Under the pieces are notes generated by a model. It did no database searches, was not told where the DNA came from, and saw only the letters and a program-made list of their open reading frames with translations. Below are positions 28,101-34,513 of a DNA stretch of 64,000 bases, in pieces. The first letter of the stretch is position 1, and every line of letters begins with the position of its first letter. Position numbers and translations under genes: made by a program. Origin of the DNA: an uncultured Ruminococcus sp. (GTDB taxonomy: Bacteria; Bacillota; Clostridia; UBA1212); the NCBI GenBank assembly GCA_902792515.1, contig CADAZX010000010.1, positions 1-64,000 on the forward strand, in the 5' to 3' direction.

Positions 28101-28416
28101 CGAAGACGCAGCGGCGATCGTTGTCGAGTTCTACGAGGACGAGATCCTGAATGAAAAATACTCGCAGCGGTTCGAACTCTCGCAGGATACAAAGGTCTAC
28201 AAGTACGTGCTCTCTAACCAGGTTCCGCTCGGAAACGTCAAGATCAAGATCAGGTTCGAATGCAAAGACTACTCTAAGGTAGTAATCGAGGATTTGAACG
28301 GTACCGTTCAGAGGGAGTCGATCGCGAGAAAGTACTTCGGTGACTTCACAGCGACGGAGCACGCGGGCGGCGTCAGCTTTGACATCATTTCCAGGGAGTT
28401 TCTGTACGGGAACTGA
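25105..28416 (+). CDS. Very large membrane-anchored extracellular protein with GH42-like barrel
   Basis: The 1103-aa product starts with a charged cytoplasmic tail (36 aa) and one signal-anchor helix (about 37-60, WIVAGVAVVLVAAIVTVSLVL); the rest should be outside. Residues 60-560 are beta-rich and unfamiliar. Residues about 580-900 resemble the TIM barrel of GH42/GH14-like enzymes: INVGETFGDYNPH and FERFGTLENINKRFGTAF followed by a segment with a conserved-looking GEID are the kind of sequence seen after the acid/base position in beta-galactosidases. The last 200 aa look like a beta-sandwich. ATG 25105 follows GCGGAGG. Substrate unknown. It may trim host or plant glycans at the cell surface. 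Confidence 0.8.
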   Translation: MSDKKTDSLNENGAENKGAGAKATGGKNVFRSPKFWIVAGVAVVLVAAIVTVSLVLWKHDKGGVPRVKFYGFTNLIDYADYVPEKQAESLLAHGGLAFEAGAPNIYKDGAYADVSGSVNADNPLSTYADGVMSVNADLLGSVIGADCGGGTKSLNEVAEKLGKDAYIYENRLCVLLDKGLDVSVYDNYYTFEWISMKLRGVDTVDLENALVTLPQTVSNGGSYTVRYTDPDLELGLSTEIYAALGYGKSDGALAARTERPRIVAGEGENKKNHTLVRVYNGFSAKTAQFMAFPYNVTGGVKVACAYVKYDGSDRAVIATAAFNGSFKEAKSVRIFDENGILYMEIVPDFSGEAPYNIVTANFAGGAEQLLIMTAKADAEGNIKCEIYSLEDGSRVYEGVIGAGEKSAKHEFTAALVNGGSRDSIVLLDKDSRDIRTVSFDASTGFSVSDTKAVADLNANGIAQSAFSDSGFAVSIDVDEQNAHKAFLRVFTDANDVYGTKTDVGMYENIFFWDTADSNLKLQGLKSLNIQETDYVRKAGFQHIRTDLAAKAISSLTGKKVANLKTLGYGEWTWTGKIRGYANSYNIWEPCFTHRFNIIPGTTILSKIKDEDGFLRFLGYTNDNTTANYEELGSQFYNATYAEGIIELDKMRIYPLRVSLQALHENFVNDPEKLAGLEPIHEIEINVGETFGDYNPHNIEGFRSYLFERFGTLENINKRFGTAFKSRGEIDAPRNGALGDRGAWDRFEGEYFQQWAIFTRKVINKRLAESFREALLAGFPSEIISGHSIPEGDAISGFLGQADTRMSPVDAMMTFGCHFGATRYGTWFQDDRNFLNLAYSAGFKNVTMGEYNSMSDESTDIAVRQLDYVWWHGAKFIHVLNVSDSGTRADLRAISALAEKNEPRPGYAEGTKGSLAVKSGEKAYQIVEMGGGNKTTGLLKSVNADGLWTGDVYLVPFHSHIEVEKLSLGTNPRAGSTTSNIGDLQTGDVIEINFIGSYKGEDAAAIVVEFYEDEILNEKYSQRFELSQDTKVYKYVLSNQVPLGNVKIKIRFECKDYSKVVIEDLNGTVQRESIARKYFGDFTATEHAGGVSFDIISREFLYGN

Positions 28417-28444
28417 TTAATTTGAGTTTGTAATAATAAAAGGC

Positions 28445-28484
28445 GGGGCCGGCTCTCTTTAAATCATTTGAGAGAGCCGGCCCC
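28445..28484. terminator. Bidirectional hairpin terminator between convergent genes
   Basis: A 14-bp perfect stem (28445-28458 with 28471-28484) and a 12-nt loop. T-rich sequence follows on both strands (TTCATTT on the plus strand; CCTTTTATTATT on the minus strand), as expected between convergent genes. Confidence 0.88.
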
Positions 28485-28542
28485 TTCATTTAGCTTTGTG
28501 TTTCCTTTAATGTGGATCCTTCAACCGGACGCAGCGCCGTCA

Positions 28543-28635
28543 GCAAAAACCATTCAGTCAAAACACTTCAATCAAAATCATTCAGTCAAAACCATTCAGT
28601 CAAAACCCTTCAATCAAAATCCCTCAGTCAAAATC
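28543..28635. repeat. 14-bp tandem repeat array, about six copies
   Basis: Units of 14 bp built on TCAAAA(C/T)NNTTCA(G/A) run in tandem from about 28543 to 28635. The end of the array overlaps the last codons and the stop of the minus-strand radical SAM gene. Units differ at one to three bases. There are no spacers, so it is not a CRISPR. Confidence 0.85.
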
Positions 28636-29541
28636 CGGTATAAAATCCTCCCCCGAAGAGGAGCGCTCCTGGCAGAAGCAGTAAGTTATATTTTCGCACG
28701 CCGAGAGGTATTCGACAGCCTTTTTGTGCTCCGCGGCGGAAATGCGCCTCGAGAGCTTCGGGTGAGCCATGACTCCGGGAACCGCCGTCACCGGTGTGTA
28801 CTGGCTCATAAGGCTGAAAACAATGTCGCCCGGCCGGAAGGTCTCGTTGATATAGTCTATCACGCCGGCGGTGTTGGGAAACGAGCCCGGAAGAATGAGG
28901 TGGCGGACTATCACGCCGCTTTTCATAAGATTTGTGTTTTCGTCAAGAACGGCCGGCCCGGTCATTTCGAAGCATTTTTGTATAGTTTCCTTTGCGCGGG
29001 AAGGGTAGTCCGGAGCGGACGAATACTCCTTCGCGAGCTCTTCCGAGACGTATTTGAGATCGGGCATAAAAATGTCGATTTTTCCCTTTAACAAGGCAAT
29101 TGCCTCGGACTTTGAGTAGCCGCTCATGTTGAAAACGAGAGGCTTTTTGACGCGCGCCTTGATCTCGGGTGTTATCGCTTCCGCAATCTGCCTTATATAG
29201 TGGTCTCCTGTTACGATCCCGACGGTGTCGGCGTCAGTTTCCGACCGCTCAACGAGAAGAGCGCCGAACTCTTCAGGGGTAAGAAAACTGATTTTAGACG
29301 TGTCAGGACGACCTGACGATCCGTTGATCTTATAATTCTGGCAGTAGACGCAGCCCAGATTGCAGCCGTAGATAAATATGTTTTCCGTGCCGCGACCGGA
29401 CGTCAGAACGGGCTCCTCCCACATGTGGCGCATGACCTTCGCGACGGCGATACGCTCGCCGGCACCGCAGAAGCCTTCACCGGAATATTCGTTTCTGATT
29501 GCTCCGCATTCGCGCGGGCAGTCGCTGCAGACATAGGGCAT
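28624..29541 (-). CDS. PflA-like radical SAM protein (COG1313 type)
   Basis: A 305-aa radical SAM enzyme of the kind annotated as putative pyruvate formate-lyase activating enzyme. It opens with a second Cys cluster (CSDCPRECG) and then has the SAM/4Fe-4S motif CNLGCVYCQ, GIVTGD and MPDLKY. No pyruvate formate-lyase gene is in view, so the target is unknown. The start is ATG 29541 behind AAAGGA; a TTG upstream at 29583 lies in the -10 box and cannot be used. The last codons run into the 14-bp repeat array. Its promoter is 34 bp upstream of the start, next to a MITE-like element. Confidence 0.88.
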   Translation of the reverse strand: MPYVCSDCPRECGAIRNEYSGEGFCGAGERIAVAKVMRHMWEEPVLTSGRGTENIFIYGCNLGCVYCQNYKINGSSGRPDTSKISFLTPEEFGALLVERSETDADTVGIVTGDHYIRQIAEAITPEIKARVKKPLVFNMSGYSKSEAIALLKGKIDIFMPDLKYVSEELAKEYSSAPDYPSRAKETIQKCFEMTGPAVLDENTNLMKSGVIVRHLILPGSFPNTAGVIDYINETFRPGDIVFSLMSQYTPVTAVPGVMAHPKLSRRISAAEHKKAVEYLSACENITYCFCQERSSSGEDFIPDFD

Positions 29542-29574
29542 AAAAGCGAATCCTTTCATAAGATTTTCGCGCGT

Positions 29575-29603
29575 ATTATACAAAATCCGAAGTGAATTTA
29601 CAA
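29575..29603 (-). promoter_or_regulatory. Promoter of the radical SAM gene
   Basis: On the minus strand TTGTAA (29603-29598), 17 bp, TATAAT (29580-29575). The MITE-like element begins 17 bp upstream of the -35 box. Confidence 0.8.
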
Positions 29604-29610
29604 CAGTAGG

Positions 29611-29859
29611 AGTGTTTTGGGTTCAACTCCCGTTTCCGTGGAGGATTTGCGAAATGGGTTTTATGCCGCGAAAGGTTCTTGACATGAGTAGCGGCGTGAT
29701 AGGCTTGTTTTGCCGGGCAAAAAGCCTAAAAAGGGCGCTATATGCCTCTTTTGCCCATAAATCACGCCGCTGAGAGGCTCATGTCAAGAGCACTGTGAAA
29801 TGAATGCCTTTCGCTGATTCTTTTATTTCCACGGAAACGGGAGTAGTGCCAGTGTTTTG
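29611..29859. mobile_element. MITE-like element with 9-bp target duplication
   Basis: The element spans 29620-29850 (231 bp) and is flanked by identical 9-bp direct repeats AGTGTTTTG at 29611-29619 and 29851-29859. Its ends are 22-bp inverted repeats with 3 mismatches, starting GG. The inverted match continues inward in blocks (CGAAAGG, CTTGACATGAG, AGCGGCGTGAT), so arms of about 81 and 90 bp can pair around a 60-bp centre with two small hairpins. It encodes no protein. GG ends plus a 9-bp duplication resemble IS5/IS903-type or IS4-type transposition, so it is probably a non-autonomous element moved by a transposase elsewhere. Confidence 0.75.
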
Positions 29860-29949
29860 CGGTGTTTTTATAAAGTGCGGAAGCGGGATTTTTGGCCGCG
29901 TATTAACCTTGCGTGAAGCTTGAGGCGAAAAGTTAAAACGCGCTTGAAG

Positions 29950-29980
29950 GCGTGAAGTGAAAAGTTAACTTCCACTTTCA
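29950..29980. repeat. GTTAAC-centred intergenic palindrome (copy 2)
   Basis: Centred on GTTAAC 29964-29969; the first 28 bases match copy 1 (5621-5650) with one mismatch. A degenerate relative lies just upstream (29911-29941). Confidence 0.75.
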
Positions 29981-30031
29981 AACTCGCCTCTGCGAGCGTG
30001 GAAATAACGCGCTTGAAGGCACTGTTTGCCC

Positions 30032-30060
30032 TTGAACGGATGGCGCGAAAGTGGTAGAAT
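30032..30060 (+). promoter_or_regulatory. Promoter of the polysaccharide deacetylase operon, extended -10 type
   Basis: TTGAAC at 30032-30037, a 17-bp spacer ending GAAAGTGG, TAGAAT at 30055-30060. Confidence 0.8.
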
Positions 30061-30105
30061 ACAAGCTAGCGTATGTTTACGCCAATGCACTTACGGAGCT
30101 TGATT

Positions 30106-31200
30106 ATGAACGCAGTTTTATTTGGTTTGGGACTCGCATGCGGCGTCGCTCTCGCGGCGGCAGGTGCGGCAATTGCTTACGGCAAGAGGAATATTCTTTT
30201 AGGCGGCGTTGTTTTCCTTGTAGGAATCGCGGTCGTTCTTGGTGTGTTTGTGCTTAACGCCAGAAACAATAACGACGGCCCCGGCAAGACAGAGGCTCCT
30301 GTTCTTATTACGACGCCTGAGCCGACGCAAGCGCCCGAAGAGACTGACCCGCGAACCGGAGACATGACGCCGACGCCGGAGAATACTCCCTTGGAGAACC
30401 CGACAGACGTTCCTACAGACGCGCCGACCGCAACTCCGACCGAAATCCCCACTGAGGCTCCCACCGAGAGGCCTACTTCAACGCCTACTCCCGAGCCGGG
30501 ACAGTATCTTAAAGTGGGCTACGACCCCTCGACTATAGTCAAGCCTGAAAACTGGAACGGTTCCGTTATATATCTGTCTTTTGACGACGGTCCGAGCTAC
30601 GTCACCGACAAGGTTCTCGACAACCTTGCCAAGTATAATATCAAGGCGGCGTTTTTCGTCGTCGGAAACGACTTCGGCGGCGCCAGAGGCAACTATATAA
30701 GGCGAGCGCTTTCCGAGGGCCACAACGTCGGAGTTCACAGCCAGAGCCACGAGTATAATATTATTTACGTGTCCGTCGACGCGTTTTTCAAGGATTTCGA
30801 CATGGTGCGCGATTCGCTCAGGAACCACATCGGGTTCGACCCCAATATTTCGAGGTTTCCGGGCGGAGCGTCCAACGGCGTCAGCAAAAAGTATTGCGCG
30901 GGAATAATGACGCAGCTGACGAAGCTCGTTCCCGAGAGGGGTTTCCAGTATTTTGACTGGAACGTGTCGCCGGAGGACGCGATGACGCACATGACCGCGG
31001 AGGAGATCTGCGAGGCGGTGTTCAAGGAACTTCGCTCGAACAGGCCTGCGAACGTCGTTCTGATGCACGACTACGAGGGCCAGGACACGACGGCGGAGGC
31101 GCTTGATCTAATTATACCCAGGGCGTTCGCGGAGGGCTACGCTTTCGACAGGCTCACGTTTGAGACGACGCCCGCGATCCAGCACGGAGTTATCAACTGA
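30106..31200 (+). CDS. Membrane-anchored polysaccharide deacetylase (NodB/CE4)
   Basis: A 364-aa protein with two N-terminal membrane helices (residues about 1-60), a Thr/Pro linker (65-130) and a NodB homology domain. Motif 1 is SFDDGPS (catalytic base and metal Asp), motif 2 HSQSHEYN (metal His pair), motif 3 RFPGGASN, and the late motif LMHDYE. Such enzymes remove N-acetyl groups from peptidoglycan GlcNAc/MurNAc or other surface polysaccharide, often for lysozyme resistance. ATG 30106 has GGAG (30095-30098) ahead of it; an earlier ATG at 30073 has none. It leads an apparent operon into tsaE. Confidence 0.93.
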   Translation: MNAVLFGLGLACGVALAAAGAAIAYGKRNILLGGVVFLVGIAVVLGVFVLNARNNNDGPGKTEAPVLITTPEPTQAPEETDPRTGDMTPTPENTPLENPTDVPTDAPTATPTEIPTEAPTERPTSTPTPEPGQYLKVGYDPSTIVKPENWNGSVIYLSFDDGPSYVTDKVLDNLAKYNIKAAFFVVGNDFGGARGNYIRRALSEGHNVGVHSQSHEYNIIYVSVDAFFKDFDMVRDSLRNHIGFDPNISRFPGGASNGVSKKYCAGIMTQLTKLVPERGFQYFDWNVSPEDAMTHMTAEEICEAVFKELRSNRPANVVLMHDYEGQDTTAEALDLIIPRAFAEGYAFDRLTFETTPAIQHGVIN

Positions 31201-31255
31201 AAGATTTAAAACGCACGGTGAGAAGAAACTCAAACCGGGCGGGACAGGAAAACAA

Positions 31256-31801
31256 ATGACGCAAAAATCGGTAAAAATCGAATCCCGTTCGGTTCGCAGG
31301 ACCGAGAGGACCGGGGAGGCGCTCGCGAAGCTTTTAAAACCGGGCGACACGGTGCTGCTCGACGGCAACCTCGGCGCGGGGAAAACCGCTTTCGTGAGAG
31401 GACTCTGCAGAGGGCTCGGGATCGGCAGCGGCGTCACAAGCCCGACTTTTGCGCTGATGAACGTTTACGAGGGCGTTTTTCCGGACGGAACGCCGTGCGA
31501 AACGGTCCACTGCGACGCGTACAGGCTCGGTTCGCGCGAGGATCTTTACGATATAGGTTTTTACGATTTTGACGAGAATTCCGTGAGGATCGTCGAGTGG
31601 GCGGGCAACGTTTTCGCTTCTTCCGGGAAGGGCCCTGACAGTATCGGCGACGCGGAACGTGAAAAGATTCTCGAGGAGTCCGGCGAAAACTGCTTTTACG
31701 TTTATATAAAGAGACGCGACGACATCGCCGCCAACAGGCGCGAGATAACGGTTATGACTGGCGGCACGAGGGGGGACAGACTTGCTGATATTATTCATTG
31801 A
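31256..31801 (+). CDS. tsaE: tRNA t6A biosynthesis ATPase TsaE
   Basis: A 181-aa P-loop ATPase that powers the TsaB-TsaD-TsaE complex making t6A37 in ANN-decoding tRNAs. It has Walker A GNLGAGKT, TSPTFALMNVY, HCDAYRL and the Walker B-like IVEWAGN. Family members are usually about 155 aa; the extra length is an insert (about 120-145) and a longer C-terminus. ATG 31256 follows AGGAA. It overlaps tsaB by 20 bp, so they are coupled. Confidence 0.95.
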   Translation: MTQKSVKIESRSVRRTERTGEALAKLLKPGDTVLLDGNLGAGKTAFVRGLCRGLGIGSGVTSPTFALMNVYEGVFPDGTPCETVHCDAYRLGSREDLYDIGFYDFDENSVRIVEWAGNVFASSGKGPDSIGDAEREKILEESGENCFYVYIKRRDDIAANRREITVMTGGTRGDRLADIIH

Positions 31802-32519
31802 CTCTTCGGCGCACCTCGCGAAGGTGTTCCTCATCGAAAACGGAAAATGCCTCGCGCGCGCGACTGACGACGGCGAAAAAACGCACGCCTCGAACCTTCC
31901 TCTCTGCGTCGAAAACGTGCTCGAAACTGCCGGCAAAGAACTCGCCGGCGTCGACGTGATTTCCGTCACGAACGGCCCGGGCTCTTACACGGGTCTCAGA
32001 ATCGGCATTGCCTACGCCAAGGCGCTAGCTTACGGCGCCAAAAAGCCGCTCGTCTGCGTGAATACGCTCGACTACATCGCGAGATCGTGCCCCGTGAAGG
32101 ACGCGGGGGTGATAGTGAGCCTTCTCGACGCAAGAAATACGCTCTGCTTTTACAGTACGTACGTGCGCGCGTTCGACGAAAACGGCTCAAGGTTTGTTCC
32201 GTTCAGAACGGTCGGTTCTGACTATATAGATTTTATCTGCGGGCTTTTGAGCCGCGACGCCGGAGCCGGGAACAAGGTCGTTTTTACCGGGGACGGCGCG
32301 GTAAAGAACCGCGAGAAGATAGAAAACGCTGTAAAAGGCGCGGTGATTCCGGACTTGGAGAGCGCCACCGGAACAGCGGAGGCCGCGTACGCGATCGTGT
32401 GCGAAAAACTTGACGCGGCCGGAGCGGACGCACTTTTATCGGGCGAGTTTTCGCCGGAGAAGGCGGCCGCCGAGTATTATAAGCCGGTGCACATCACGCT
32501 AAAGAAGGGTGACGCCTGA
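31782..32519 (+). CDS. tsaB: tRNA t6A biosynthesis protein TsaB
   Basis: A 245-aa ASKHA-fold protein, the scaffold that pairs with TsaD. Diagnostic motifs are the N-terminal FIDSSAHLAKVFL and the nucleotide loop TNGPGSYTGLRIGIAYAKAL. It appears to start at a TTG (31782) behind a G-rich GAGGGGGGAC, inside the end of tsaE. The next gene, rimI, begins at 32521, just 1 bp after the stop. TsaD is not here but at 42834. Confidence 0.94.
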   Translation: MLILFIDSSAHLAKVFLIENGKCLARATDDGEKTHASNLPLCVENVLETAGKELAGVDVISVTNGPGSYTGLRIGIAYAKALAYGAKKPLVCVNTLDYIARSCPVKDAGVIVSLLDARNTLCFYSTYVRAFDENGSRFVPFRTVGSDYIDFICGLLSRDAGAGNKVVFTGDGAVKNREKIENAVKGAVIPDLESATGTAEAAYAIVCEKLDAAGADALLSGEFSPEKAAAEYYKPVHITLKKGDA

Positions 32520-32520
32520 G

Positions 32521-32967
32521 ATGGTTTTCGAGATTGACCGGGACAGAATAAACGATGTCGCGGCGCTCGACTACCTTTGTTTTAAGGAACCGTGGGACGA
32601 CGCGGAATGGACGCGCGTTTTAGAAAACCCGTTCGCCCGTATCAAGGGTATCGACGACGGAAACGGAAGTCTCGCCGCTTTTTGCTGCTACGTCTGTATT
32701 TTCGACGAGTGCGAGATCTGGAAGATTTGCGTGCGCGAGGATTTCAGAAGACAGGGGCTCGCGGGAAGGCTTCTTGAAGACATGATCAAAGAGGTCTCCG
32801 CCGAAGGACCCGCAAACATTTATCTTGAGGTGCGCGCGGGCAACGTCGCGGCAGTCAGGTTTTATGAAAAAGCCGGTTTCTCGCGTATCGGACGCAGAAA
32901 CGGGTATTACGGCGACGGCGAGGACGCGTTTGTTTACATTTTAAAAACAGGTTTGAAACAGGTTTAA
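32521..32967 (+). CDS. rimI: Ribosomal protein alanine N-acetyltransferase RimI
   Basis: A 148-aa GNAT acetyltransferase with the acetyl-CoA loop VREDFRRQGLAGRLL and the RimI-type C-terminus NIYLEVRAGNVAAVRFYEKAGF. It transfers acetyl to the N-terminal alanine of ribosomal protein S18. Location after tsaB is a common Firmicutes order. ATG 32521 is preferred; a GTG at 32509 lies in frame but has no binding site, while AGAAGGG is 11 nt upstream of the ATG. Confidence 0.93.
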   Translation: MVFEIDRDRINDVAALDYLCFKEPWDDAEWTRVLENPFARIKGIDDGNGSLAAFCCYVCIFDECEIWKICVREDFRRQGLAGRLLEDMIKEVSAEGPANIYLEVRAGNVAAVRFYEKAGFSRIGRRNGYYGDGEDAFVYILKTGLKQV

Positions 32968-33099
32968 ATACCGGAACAAGATTCCGGACACGGAGGCGGA
33001 ACCGTCTCTTTGCTTGCGCGTATGCGCGGATTAATTAGCGGATTGATTGCAACTTAGTTTTGCGGCTTGATTAGCAGCTTGATTTTCGGGGAGGAAGCC

Positions 33100-34401
33100 A
33101 TGAGAATCGTTTACCAGACAAAACTTTCAGGCGTTTTGGAGACGCCGACTCTCGACGACTATTCCGTGACGGCGATGAAGTTTGCCGCGCTCTGCGAGGG
33201 CAGGACTTTTTTTAAAGGGAACATGATGAAGGAGACGTTCCGCGAGACGTTTTCGCTTCTGAAAAGAGCCGGCGCGAGCGTTACGCAGGGTATCGGAGGC
33301 GTGTCGGTTGACGGCGCGAAGGATCCGAAGGCTGCTCTTAAAGTCCTTTTCGCTGACGAGATCGCGGAATTCAAGAACATAATCCTCAATTCAAACAAAA
33401 ATTTCCGCGGGCAGGAAGGTCAGGAAGCGCAGGACGGTCGTGAAACGTTGGACGGTAATGAACCGCATGAGGAAAACGCTGAAAAAACCGGAGAGGCGGA
33501 CACAGATGAACAAAATACTGCCGGAGAGGCGGCGGATTTCGACACGTCGCTTGCGGAGTACGTCTTTTCGCTCGAGCACCTTTATTTAAACGGGAACGCG
33601 ACCGAGTCTCAGCTGACGGCGATTCTGGCAGGCAACGCGGTCTACAAAAACAAGCAGACGATCCACATGGAACTGCCGCTCGAATATGAGGACAAGTTCC
33701 TGACCGATGCCGCTGCGGCCGGATCGCTCGGTGTCGACGCGGGGCTTATAACATCGGATATTGCCTACGTTTCGGGCGAAAACGGCTTTAAGCACGACTC
33801 TGTGATAACGCCCGCCGGAGATTGGCGTGTCGCGGTTTTCGGTCTCTGCTGCTCCGCGATCGGATACGACGTCCGCGTTTCGAACGTTTTCGCGAGCTCG
33901 CCTTTTACTAAAACGGAGGAGTTCGTGAAGCCTCTCTCTCACATGCGGCTCATCCTCAACGACGGCTTCGACGGCGAGGCCAGATTCACCGGAAGCGAGT
34001 TCAAGACGCCTGCTGTTATCGACGCTCAGGTCGCGCGCGAATGCCTGCCGTATATCGTTTTTTTGGCGACGCAGACCGAGGGCACGACGGAGATCGTAAA
34101 CGTGACCGAGGAGATTCTCGCAATGAACAACAACGCGTTTTATTACACTGTCGCAGAGCTCAAAAAGCTTGGCGCGGTTTTCGAGACGCGCAGAAAAGGG
34201 TCGGTGTTCGTCCGCGGCAGGACGGTTTTTGAGGGCGGCGTCGGCTTCAACTGTCACGAAAACTTCACGCTCGCGTCTGTCGGCGTTCTGGCGACTCTGT
34301 GCTCAAGAAAGTCGAACGTTTTGGGATACGTCGACTGCGTAGAGAAAACGTGCCCGGGATTCTGGCGGTTATTTGAGAGCATCGGCGGCTTCTCCGAGTG
34401 A
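33100..34401 (+). CDS. EPSP synthase-like (AroA/MurA fold) protein lacking key residues
   Basis: The 433-aa product follows the enolpyruvyl transferase fold in outline: SGVLETPTLDDYSVTAMKFAALCEG corresponds to the AroA start normally reading PGDKSISHR, ITPAGDWRVAVFGLCCSA to the VxGDxSSAxF block, and NVTEEILAMNNNAFYYTVAELKKLGAVFE to the NxxxLRxKESDR block. The catalytic Lys, Ser, Arg and Asp/Glu residues of those blocks are largely changed, so normal shikimate activity is unlikely. An acidic, Gln/Glu-rich insert of about 50 aa (112-160) interrupts the middle. ATG 33100 follows GGGGAGG. The gene is followed by a terminator and lies downstream of tsaE-tsaB-rimI. Function unknown. Confidence 0.7.
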   Translation: MRIVYQTKLSGVLETPTLDDYSVTAMKFAALCEGRTFFKGNMMKETFRETFSLLKRAGASVTQGIGGVSVDGAKDPKAALKVLFADEIAEFKNIILNSNKNFRGQEGQEAQDGRETLDGNEPHEENAEKTGEADTDEQNTAGEAADFDTSLAEYVFSLEHLYLNGNATESQLTAILAGNAVYKNKQTIHMELPLEYEDKFLTDAAAAGSLGVDAGLITSDIAYVSGENGFKHDSVITPAGDWRVAVFGLCCSAIGYDVRVSNVFASSPFTKTEEFVKPLSHMRLILNDGFDGEARFTGSEFKTPAVIDAQVARECLPYIVFLATQTEGTTEIVNVTEEILAMNNNAFYYTVAELKKLGAVFETRRKGSVFVRGRTVFEGGVGFNCHENFTLASVGVLATLCSRKSNVLGYVDCVEKTCPGFWRLFESIGGFSE

Positions 34402-34424
34402 AAAACGCCGATTTCCGGCGTTTT
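34402..34424 (+). terminator. Rho-independent terminator after the EPSP-like gene
   Basis: A 9-bp stem (34402-34410 with 34416-34424) with an ATTTC loop; A-run on one side and TTTT on the other. It starts directly after the stop codon. Confidence 0.85.
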
Positions 34425-34513
34425 GCGCAATTTTTGCAATTCGGTGATACTTAATTTAAAAATGAAGCGCTCGAAAGCGCATGTTTGATTTTATTGGGAA
34501 AAGGATGTTTGTT

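Larger units (their letters stand above)
29542..30105. other. Divergent intergenic region with mobile element and palindrome
   Basis: This 564-bp gap holds two divergent promoters, the MITE-like element (29611-29859), a partial copy (29911-29941) and a full copy (29950-29980) of the GTTAAC palindrome, and a 15-bp direct repeat (AACGCGCTTGAAGGC at about 29937-29951 and 30006-30020). I see no protein gene. Confidence 0.7.

Noticed and set aside
28543..28635. Possible CRISPR array
   Set aside because: Units are 14 bp with no spacers between them and no cas genes are in the window.
29617..29632. T-arm-like sequence GGGTTCAACTCCC, as in a tRNA 3' half
   Set aside because: No anticodon or D arm lies upstream within 80 bp, and the bases belong to the inverted end of the MITE-like element and its target duplication.
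29620..29850. 6S RNA or another housekeeping small RNA
   Set aside because: The long hairpin form fits loosely, but the exact 9-bp flanking direct repeats and the GG...CC inverted ends point to a mobile element; no SRP, RNase P or tmRNA core motif is seen.
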